A DNA stretch of 5,239 nucleotides from Candidatus Altarchaeum sp. CG2_30_32_3053 (GTDB lineage: Archaea > Altiarchaeota > Altiarchaeia > Altiarchaeales > Altiarchaeaceae): assembly GCA_001873845.1 (NCBI GenBank), contig MNZY01000197.1, positions 1 through 5,239 of the forward strand, in the 5' to 3' direction. The translations under genes were made by a program, and so were the position numbers. The stretch's first letter is position 1. Each line of letters starts with the position of its first letter. Of this stretch, positions 1-5,057 are shown piece by piece. Below the pieces are notes generated by a model that was not told the origin of the DNA, made no database searches, and saw nothing but the letters and a program-made list of their open reading frames with translations.

Positions 1-85
1 TGTTCATTTACAAAATAATCTAAGTAAGTCCTATAACTTATAAAAATATTAGTAAAAAAAACAAATATATAATTATCCCAATTTT
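1..85. other. AT-rich non-coding sequence at the antiporter breakpoint
   Basis: This stretch is very AT-rich and has stop codons in the antiporter frame (TAA at 53-55). It does not encode the N-terminal membrane helices or the Asn-Asp transport motif expected upstream in this family. Its composition resembles the AT-rich block at 4673-5057, but I found no shared sequence between them. It looks like foreign or rearranged DNA joined to the antiporter remnant; a junction made by assembly cannot be excluded. Confidence 0.5.
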
Positions 86-781
86 AGTGGGCCAGCACCC
101 AACATTTTATCTGCATTTTCAATCGGAGCTGTTATAGGAATTGCTTGTGGAATCGGGTGGCTTTATGTTTCAAGAAGGGCAACAAAAATACCTTGTGCTT
201 ACAGGATAGATATTGCCATAATTCTGGTGCTGTATGGACTTGTTGAATCAGTTGGCGGAAGTGGAGCCATCAGCGTGTTATGTTTTGGCATTATTCTTGG
301 AAATGGATACGCGATAGCTGAAATAATGAAGACAAAAGAAAAAATAGAAATTAGCCCTGCAACAATTGCCTTTCATGGAGAGGTCTCTTTTTTTATAAGG
401 ACTTTCTTTTTCGTTTTTCTTGGCATGTTAGTTACAATAAGCAATGTTGAAATACTCATCGTTGGAATTATTTTAGGGGCATTATTGCTCATTGCAAGAA
501 TTGCTCCAACACATATTAGTTCAATTAAAACAGATCTTACAAAAGAAGAAAAGAAATTTATATTGACAATGGCACCACGAGGGCTTGCCGCCGCAGTTCT
601 CGCACAATTACCAATTTTTTACGGAATTGCAAATGCAAAGATGTTTTCAGATTTGGTTTTTGTTATAATTATAGTAAGTATTCTGATAATGATTATAGGT
701 GTTAAGGCATCTTTCAAACATGATAATAAAGAAAATATACAAAATATACAAAACAAACAAAATTTAATCACAAAAATTTAA
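86..781 (+). pseudogene. Na+/H+ antiporter (CPA1/NhaP type), 5'-truncated remnant
   Basis: This is the C-terminal part of a monovalent cation/proton antiporter, a membrane protein that exchanges Na+ for H+. The frame is open from 56, and family-like sequence starts near 89 (GPAPNILSAFSIGAVIG). About six hydrophobic segments follow. Family hallmarks of archaeal CPA1 proteins are visible: GGSGAISVL.FGIILGN, then HGEVSFFIRTFFFVFLGM, then APRGLAAAVLAQLP with its conserved arginine. The normal protein is about 400 residues with 10-12 helices; roughly 230 remain. The missing half carries the ion-binding Asn-Asp motif, so the remnant should not transport. There is no ATG; the first usable start is GTG at 227, inside a helix, with no clear ribosome site. 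It ends in an Asn/Lys-rich tail and lies 31 bases before the aminomutase gene on the same strand. The family call is confident; that it is broken rather than badly assembled is inferred. Confidence 0.8.
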
Positions 782-783
782 AA

Positions 784-789
784 TTTAAA
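784..789 (+). promoter_or_regulatory. Possible archaeal TATA box for the aminomutase gene
   Basis: TTTAAA, flanked by A/T runs, is centred about 26 bases before the ATG at 812. That is the usual TATA-to-start distance for a leaderless archaeal transcript. It fits the lack of any Shine-Dalgarno sequence before this ATG. Such AT strings are common in this DNA, so the call is tentative. Confidence 0.35.
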
Positions 790-811
790 CAAATACCTCT
801 AATATAACAAC

Positions 812-2614
812 ATGGAAACGAAGGAAATGAATGACTATGCGGAAAAAATTAAAAGCAACTTATGGATAGAAAACAGAGATATTCATCAGATTTTACTGCT
901 TGAAGATGTGGAAGAATGCAGGAAAAATTTGATTTCCCACACAATAAATGCCGAACTTGCGATGAAGGAAAGCGATATTCCTTTAATTTTAAGGTCGGTG
1001 TGCGTTCACGGTTTTGATGTCCTAAAAAATTTACTGTCAAAAAGGCATGAAAAAATGCTCGGCTTTTCAACGCTTGAACTCATGAGAAAGTCCGCAAATT
1101 TTGATGAATCAGTAAGCGATTGTTTTTATGCGGAAATTTATCATTTATTTCTCGCGATGAAAGGAAATCCCAAAATTTATCCGTCTTTTTTTATGATGGT
1201 AAAAGAATACAAATTCAGCGAAGAAAATCCAGGCATTGACAGGTCAAATTTCCTTGATGCCGTGTATAACAACATAGAAAAATTTCTCAACAAATACCCT
1301 TCAGGTCTTGATTTTGAGGTAATAAATAAAAGAAGAAATAATAAAGAGAAAATTTTAAATTTATTCGGTGCCGGAGAGGATGATTGGAATGATTACAGGT
1401 GGCATCTCAGACATCTTTTCAAAAGTATGAATGATATTGAAAATCTGAAAAAAATCATGGCTTTAACTGATGAGGAAATAAATGCAATAGAAATTGCAAT
1501 AAAAAATAAAATTCCGTTCTGCATAACTCCTTATTATCTGCATTTGATGGACTTTGACAATGCAGACAGAAAATACGATCATCAGATAAGGGCGCAGGTA
1601 ATACCAACAGTTCATTATGTTGAGAACATGCTCAGGCACACAATGGACAGAGAATACAAGAAGGATTTTATGAAAGAACGCGACACCACTCCGCAAAAAG
1701 GTATAACTCGCAGGTATGTGATGATAAGCATAATCAAGCCCATTCAGACCTGCCCGCAGATATGTGTTTATTGTCAGAGAAACTGGCAGATAATGAATCC
1801 TGATGAAGATGCGTTCTTAACAAAGAACGAACTTGAAAAAGCAATTGACTGGTTTTCAGAGCATAATTCCGTGAGAGAGGTTTTAATAACTGGAGGGGAT
1901 CCTTTTATGATGGGGGACGATGCAATTGAGCATCTAATCAAAAGATTCTCTGAAATGGAGCATATTATTGGAATAAGAATTGGCTCAAGAATACCTATCA
2001 CATTGCCCCAGAGAATAACTGAAAAATTTGCCGAAATGCTTGGAAGTTATGTTAAAACAGGAAAGAAGTATGTCGCCATATCAACACATATAGAACATCC
2101 TTATGAAGTTACGCCTGAAACAGGTGAAGCGATTAGAAAAATAATAAAGCAGGGGATTACTGTATATAACCAGCAGGTTTATACAAAAGAAACCGCAAGA
2201 AGGTTTGAGACGGTTAAATTAAGAATGGAATTGAAAAAGGTGGGAATAGATCCGTACTATTCTTTTTATCCGCAGGGTAAATATGAAACCAAAAATTTTC
2301 TTTTGCCGGTTGCCAGGATAATGCAGGAGAGGAAAGAGGAAGCAAGGTTGCTTCCGGGTGTGTTTAGGACAGACGAATTTGTTTTTAATGTACCAAAACT
2401 CGGGAAAAACCATCTCCGGGCGTATCAGGACAATGAAATAATAGGGATAAAGGAGAACGGAGCAAGGGTTTATCTGTTCTATCCGTGGGAAAAGAATATC
2501 GTGATGGTTGAACCATACATTTATGTAGATCAACCTATAATTGAATTCCTTGACGATATGGTCAGAAGGGGAGAGAGACATGAGAATTATGAAAGTATAT
2601 GGTATTATTATTGA
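812..2614 (+). CDS. KamA-family radical SAM aminomutase (lysine 2,3-aminomutase-like) with N-terminal extension
   Basis: This is a cytosolic enzyme of the lysine/glutamate 2,3-aminomutase family, which uses a [4Fe-4S] cluster, S-adenosylmethionine and PLP to move an amino group from C2 to C3. The family domain starts near residue 190 (DDWNDYRWHLRH, then ITPYYLHLMD). The cluster motif CxxxCxxC is C314, C318 and C321. GGDP at 361-364 matches the SAM-binding GGD, and IGSRIPITLPQRIT at 390-403 is a family signature. K532 (VPKLGK) aligns by eye with the PLP lysine of GGGGK. The two aspartates that hold the lysine side-chain amine (Asp293 and Asp330 in the clostridial enzyme) align with Q488 and N526, so lysine is doubtful as substrate. 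Asn at the second site recalls glutamate 2,3-aminomutase. Residues 1-186 are an extension I do not recognise; the clostridial enzyme is about 416 residues. The start is the first ATG, with no Shine-Dalgarno site. ATG at 827 is an alternative. Confidence 0.9.
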   Translation: METKEMNDYAEKIKSNLWIENRDIHQILLLEDVEECRKNLISHTINAELAMKESDIPLILRSVCVHGFDVLKNLLSKRHEKMLGFSTLELMRKSANFDESVSDCFYAEIYHLFLAMKGNPKIYPSFFMMVKEYKFSEENPGIDRSNFLDAVYNNIEKFLNKYPSGLDFEVINKRRNNKEKILNLFGAGEDDWNDYRWHLRHLFKSMNDIENLKKIMALTDEEINAIEIAIKNKIPFCITPYYLHLMDFDNADRKYDHQIRAQVIPTVHYVENMLRHTMDREYKKDFMKERDTTPQKGITRRYVMISIIKPIQTCPQICVYCQRNWQIMNPDEDAFLTKNELEKAIDWFSEHNSVREVLITGGDPFMMGDDAIEHLIKRFSEMEHIIGIRIGSRIPITLPQRITEKFAEMLGSYVKTGKKYVAISTHIEHPYEVTPETGEAIRKIIKQGITVYNQQVYTKETARRFETVKLRMELKKVGIDPYYSFYPQGKYETKNFLLPVARIMQERKEEARLLPGVFRTDEFVFNVPKLGKNHLRAYQDNEIIGIKENGARVYLFYPWEKNIVMVEPYIYVDQPIIEFLDDMVRRGERHENYESIWYYY

Positions 2615-2735
2615 TTTATACTCAATAACGGAAAAAGATGCACTTTTTATAGTACATTTTCAAAATCATAAAAATTTAAAATATATAAAAGTAGCGAAAC
2701 AAAAAGAGCGTACTTTAAATTATAGCGACCAATTT

Positions 2736-2826
2736 CATATAACGTTTCCAGCATAAAAGAAGTTTTTGCGAAGTAAAAATTTGGGCGAGTGCCGTAAGAC
2801 ACGAACCTTTTATGCTGTGTTATACG
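2736..2826 (-). repeat. 91-bp imperfect palindrome, attC-like
   Basis: On the plus strand the order is CATATAAC (2736-2743), five spacer bases, CAGCATAAAAG (2749-2759), a 47-base middle, CTTTTATGCTG (2807-2817), one spacer base, and GTTATACG (2819-2826). The inner arms pair perfectly over 11 bp and the outer boxes pair as TATAAC/GTTATA. The middle can form a further A/T stem (2760-2767 with 2775-2782). Two short paired boxes separated by unpaired spacers around a variable loop is the architecture of an integron attC site, whose outer boxes read RYYYAAC and GTTRRRY. Here each box deviates at one position, as Vibrio repeats with TATAAC/GTTATA also do. Against it, one spacer is only one base long and no extrahelical base is obvious. 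It overlaps the methyltransferase stop codon. It could instead be a hairpin between convergent genes. Confidence 0.45.
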
Positions 2827-3775
2827 CTGTTTCGCCATCTTTATCACTCTTCGTTTCTTCAAATTCAAACAGCTTCGGAGCGTTGAAAGATAGAGAGAAT
2901 TCTTTAATTCGTCTTTCTGCCAATTTTACATATGCCTCATTTATGTCATACCCAACATAATGACGTTTCGTTTTTATTGCTGCAATCGCCGCCTGTCCAC
3001 TTCCTAAAAATGGGTCTAAAATAACCTCCCCTTCAAAAGTGTAAAGTTGGATCAATCGATAAGGTAATTCTACAGGAAACGGGGCTGGATGTCCCACTTT
3101 CGTTGCTGGCTCTGCGGCAAATGTCCATACGCTTTTTGTAAATTCAAGGAACTCCTCCTTAGAAATTGTACTCTTTCTTTTCAGATTTTCCCTTGAGAAC
3201 ATGCCTTTAGAAAAAACTAAAATATATTCATGAATATCTCTCAATGTTGGGTTTTTTGCGGAAAGCCAACTGCCCCACGCAGTAGATGGACTGCCACTCG
3301 AAGCTTTATTCCAGATGATTTCACCCCTCATTAAAAATTCTAAGCCGAGCATATCCTCAACAATAAAAGCGTGAAGCGGAATGTATGGTTTTCTTCCCAG
3401 ATTCGCAATATTTATACATGCTCTCCCGCCGGGAACAAGAACCCGCTTAACTTCTCCCCATACTCGCTTCAAGAATTCTCGATACTCATCAAGGGTAAGG
3501 TCTTTATCGTATTCCTTGCCAACATTGTAAGGAGGTGAGGTTACCATCAGATGAACGCTGTTATCAGGTAATCCTTTCATTTGTTCACTCGATTCGCAAA
3601 ATACCTGGTCTAGAAGTTTTGTTGGGATTGTATTCTCTATATACTCAGATATATGCTCTTTAGGCAAACTTTCGTATAATCTGCTGGAATAAAATTTAGT
3701 TGAGTCGTGATTAATCCTTCCCGGTGAACCGAAAGCGCTTGTTTTGGTTCCATTCTTTCTGTTATTAGCTCCCAT
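2810..3775 (-). CDS. Type II DNA methyltransferase, beta class, probably N4-cytosine specific
   Basis: This is the modification half of the R-M pair, transferring a methyl group from S-adenosylmethionine to an exocyclic amino group in DNA. Counting from the ATG at 3775 (321 residues), catalytic motif IV is TSPPYN at 79-84 and the SAM-binding motif is DPFLGSGQAA at 254-263, followed by YVGYDIN. Motif IV before motif I is the beta arrangement. SPPY rather than DPPY is typical of N4-cytosine enzymes. HPAPFPVELPYRLI just before motif I is also a family feature. An upstream ATG at 3793 would give 327 residues and overlap the endonuclease gene by 16 bases. I prefer 3775 because AGGGGG (3783-3788) lies 7 bases ahead and the endonuclease stop is only 2 bases upstream. 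The C-terminus (AYNTA) is encoded by the attC-like palindrome. Target CGCG is suggested only by the ThaI-like partner. Confidence 0.9.
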   Translation of the reverse strand: MGANNRKNGTKTSAFGSPGRINHDSTKFYSSRLYESLPKEHISEYIENTIPTKLLDQVFCESSEQMKGLPDNSVHLMVTSPPYNVGKEYDKDLTLDEYREFLKRVWGEVKRVLVPGGRACINIANLGRKPYIPLHAFIVEDMLGLEFLMRGEIIWNKASSGSPSTAWGSWLSAKNPTLRDIHEYILVFSKGMFSRENLKRKSTISKEEFLEFTKSVWTFAAEPATKVGHPAPFPVELPYRLIQLYTFEGEVILDPFLGSGQAAIAAIKTKRHYVGYDINEAYVKLAERRIKEFSLSFNAPKLFEFEETKSDKDGETAYNTA

Positions 3776-3777
3776 AA

Positions 3778-4410
3778 TCAATCCCCCTTCCATAAGTCAA
3801 CCCATCTTTTAAAAGAGTTGAATTCTATTTTTGTTCTTTGCCAATTTATGACGATTCTTTTGGATTCCTTATCGGCAACTAAATTTGATAATGCTTCTTT
3901 AGTAATTTCAACGCCCCTTGGATTTGTTCCAGGCTTGGGGAGTTTGATATAGTTTTTCCTGCCCATTCTATCGAATAGCCTTGTCTGGGCTTCCAATGGG
4001 AGGTAATAAAATCCCCCGATGTCGTCCCAGTTGATTTGAACAAGCAAAATATCACAATGAGGGGAATAATTGTCTCGAAACTCTTTCGCTTTTTGAGCAT
4101 CAACAGTCCATATAAGTTTAACTCCACCGAAGCTCTTGCCAGTAATCGTCTTAATGGATATTGGCTTTCCGAACAATCTGGCATCAATTTCTGGCTCAGT
4201 GATAGGAATTTCAGTTTCTACATTTGCTTCACCAAATTTATAAATAAGCAAAGCCACGATTATCCTTTCTCGAACTGAGCCGACTTCCATTCCAGTTTTA
4301 CCTGCCCTTGAACTTTCCAATTCTGCAAGCTGAAACAAATAAGGTAAACGTCTTTTGATTTTTTCTACAAGCTTTTCATCCTCGAAGATTTCTATCAACC
4401 GTTTTGACAT
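3778..4410 (-). CDS. ThaI-family type II restriction endonuclease
   Basis: This is the restriction partner of the adjacent methyltransferase, cutting unmodified double-stranded DNA. The 210-residue protein reads like the ThaI family: RLPYLFQLAELESSRAGKTG near residues 21-40, ITEPEIDARLFGKPISIKTI at 70-89, GGVKLIWTVD at 95-104 and KLPKPGTNPRGVEITKEAL at 156-174. The PD-(D/E)xK-type centre is probably D76 with S85-I86-K87, and E42 or E74 may assist. ThaI itself cuts CGCG, so that is the first target to consider; it is inferred from family, not visible here. The start has a strong Shine-Dalgarno site, GGAGG at 4419-4423, 8 bases ahead. A 43-residue ORF ends 3 bases upstream and the methyltransferase starts 2 bases downstream, so translation of all three is probably coupled. 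No residue is obviously missing, so it is likely active. Confidence 0.85.
   Translation of the reverse strand: MSKRLIEIFEDEKLVEKIKRRLPYLFQLAELESSRAGKTGMEVGSVRERIIVALLIYKFGEANVETEIPITEPEIDARLFGKPISIKTITGKSFGGVKLIWTVDAQKAKEFRDNYSPHCDILLVQINWDDIGGFYYLPLEAQTRLFDRMGRKNYIKLPKPGTNPRGVEITKEALSNLVADKESKRIVINWQRTKIEFNSFKRWVDLWKGD
3783..3788 (-). promoter_or_regulatory. Shine-Dalgarno site of the methyltransferase
   Basis: AGGGGG is spaced 7 bases from the ATG at 3775 and lies within the last codons of the endonuclease. It favours 3775 over the upstream ATG at 3793. Confidence 0.6.
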
Positions 4411-4413
4411 TCT

Positions 4414-4545
4414 TTATTCCTCCGTTTTTCTAAGCGAAATTGCGTATAACTCGTTCATATCAGAACTCAGTTCGTATATCATTTCAGTTTGGTAGTATAT
4501 CATAACAATTTCTATTATTCCATCACCTTTTTCAATAGTAATCAT
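4414..4545 (-). CDS. Small ORF (43 aa) heading the R-M operon, function unknown
   Basis: I do not recognise this protein. It begins MITIEKGDGIIEIVM and ends LYAISLRKTEE, is acidic, and its middle looks helical. It has no helix-turn-helix, cysteine cluster or signal peptide, so it is not an obvious C (controller) protein. It is supported as a gene by AGGTGA at 4552-4557, six bases before the ATG, a near-perfect match to the anti-Shine-Dalgarno complement. Its TAA also stops three bases before the endonuclease ATG. An alternative in-frame ATG at 4562 would add six residues (MSGDIK) and has a weaker GGAGAGG ten bases ahead. It could be a small regulator, an immunity or antitoxin-like partner, or merely a leader peptide that couples translation of the nuclease. 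Confidence 0.5.
   Translation of the reverse strand: MITIEKGDGIIEIVMIYYQTEMIYELSSDMNELYAISLRKTEE
4419..4423 (-). promoter_or_regulatory. Strong Shine-Dalgarno site of the endonuclease
   Basis: GGAGG lies 8 bases before the ATG at 4410, inside the last codons of the small upstream ORF. It fixes the endonuclease start and suggests translational coupling. Confidence 0.75.
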
Positions 4546-4551
4546 TTTATG

Positions 4552-4557
4552 TCACCT
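4552..4557 (-). promoter_or_regulatory. Shine-Dalgarno site of the small ORF
   Basis: AGGTGA is spaced six bases from the ATG at 4545. It decides between that start and the in-frame ATG at 4562, favouring 4545. Confidence 0.55.
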
Positions 4558-4589
4558 GACATCACAGTACATCCTCTCCATAAGTTTTA

Positions 4590-4672
4590 GGGGGCCCCGA
4601 GGTAGGCTCTTTATTAACAATGGGCGAGATGTACGGTCTTACCCATTGGCACCGCACGTGATTTCTTAGTGC
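4590..4672 (+). ncRNA. Candidate structured RNA: GC-rich island with two hairpins
   Basis: In a very AT-rich surrounding, 45 of these 83 bases are G or C. Hairpin 1 pairs CAATGGG (4618-4624) with CCCATTG (4642-4648), then after a C/A mismatch GAGAT (4626-4630) with GTCTT (4636-4640) around a five-base loop. Hairpin 2 pairs GCAC (4654-4657) with GTGC (4669-4672), then past a bulged G TGA (4659-4661) with TTA (4666-4668) around TTTC. The inner stems need G-U pairs on the plus strand, which would be A-C mismatches on the minus strand; this favours plus-strand transcription. GGGGGCCCC at 4590-4598 is a further palindrome. I do not recognise a known RNA family. It could also be the end structure of a mobile element or part of the R-M operon leader read from the other strand. 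Confidence 0.35.
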
Positions 4673-4700
4673 ATTATAAATTAAAATATAAATAATTAAA
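4673..4700 (-). promoter_or_regulatory. Possible promoter region of the R-M operon
   Basis: Read on the minus strand this is an uninterrupted A/T stretch with TATAAT (4678-4673) and TTTATAT-like strings, upstream of the small ORF. It could serve as an archaeal TATA box or a bacterial -10 element. No -35 box is evident, and it would leave a leader of about 100 bases running through the GC-rich hairpins. This is weak evidence in such AT-rich DNA. Confidence 0.2.
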
Positions 4701-4711
4701 TTTTGGATATT

Positions 4712-4725
4712 CAGTAGTTCCGAAT
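4712..4725 (+). repeat. Left copy of a 14-bp inverted repeat
   Basis: CAGTAGTTCCGAAT is the exact reverse complement of bases 5222-5235. The flanks are also alike (ATAT plus one extra T here; ATAT beyond the right copy), while the sequences inside the repeats do not match. Together the copies bracket a 524-bp AT-rich block, as terminal inverted repeats would. Confidence 0.6.
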
Positions 4726-4768
4726 ACATTTATCCTATAATAAAATAAATGATTGCATTAATATAGTC

Positions 4769-4794
4769 ATTTTACTGACTTATTGCAGTAAAAT
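4769..4794. repeat. Hairpin: 9-bp perfect inverted repeat
   Basis: ATTTTACTG (4769-4777) pairs with CAGTAAAAT (4786-4794) around an 8-base spacer. It may be a terminator-like hairpin, a protein-binding operator, or a subterminal structure of the element bracketed by the 14-bp repeats. Nothing nearby decides between these. Confidence 0.45.
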
Positions 4795-4957
4795 AAATAT
4801 GCTCGTAAATTTGATAACTATGCAAAAAGTTAGCAGATTTACTATAATTCTTCATAACTAACATGTTTATTTACAGTTATCTTTTTATTATTGGTCATTT
4901 TTAATTATAAATTATAAAAAGTATTAATAATTATAGGTATAAAAAGATAAGTTTTTA

Positions 4958-4999
4958 ACTATAATTTATAATGATTTAAAATATATTAAAAATTATAGT
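4958..4999. repeat. 10-bp inverted repeat
   Basis: ACTATAATTT (4958-4967) is the reverse complement of AAATTATAGT (4990-4999), with 22 bases between. The arms are nearly all A/T, so chance is a serious possibility. Confidence 0.35.
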
Positions 5000-5057
5000 C
5001 GGTTTGCTAATTTTTTACACCATTCAAGCAACTTAATAAATACTAAATTGAGTGTAA

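Larger units (their letters stand above)
4673..5057. other. AT-rich stretch with no convincing gene
   Basis: About 385 bases almost entirely of A and T. No start codon with a ribosome site leads to a frame with protein-like composition on either strand. What can be seen are the left copy of the 14-bp inverted repeat, a tight hairpin at 4769-4794 and an inverted repeat at 4958-4999. Homopolymer and ATTATA strings recur. It could be the body of a small non-autonomous element or the upstream region of a gene beginning near the window end. Confidence 0.5.

Noticed and set aside
2580..2756. Plus-strand ORF of 58 residues overlapping the end of the aminomutase gene, with GGGGAG before its ATG
   Set aside because: It overlaps 35 bases of the aminomutase gene, runs into the palindrome and ends on its TAA. 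The purine-rich run is explained by aminomutase codons, and the translation matches nothing I know.
3879..4187. Other-frame ORF of about 100 residues inside the endonuclease gene
   Set aside because: It is a shadow of the endonuclease frame, which has clear family motifs and a strong ribosome site.
4443..4450. GTTATACG on the minus strand as the other boundary of the putative cassette
   Set aside because: It resembles the outer box at 2819-2826, but no partner TATAAC box or palindrome lies upstream and it falls inside the small ORF (codons for ELYA). A match this short can be chance.
4457..4479. Small palindrome (GAACT-C-AGTTC with flanking ATAT) inside the small ORF, as an operator
   Set aside because: It is short, lies in coding sequence well downstream of any promoter, and no regulator is evident.
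4610..4660. tRNA gene or group II intron domain V in the GC-rich island
   Set aside because: There is no cloverleaf, TTC-arm or CCA-adjacent acceptor stem, and the TACGG string lacks the AGC and GAAA context of domain V.
4562..4729. Minus-strand ORF of 55 residues (MYSELL... ending KTYGEDVL) whose TGA overlaps an ATG of the small ORF as TGATG
   Set aside because: No ribosome site precedes its ATG, its first twenty residues come from A/T-rich DNA and the inverted repeat, and the rest is explained by the GC-rich hairpins. It could be a decayed gene end, but I cannot support it.
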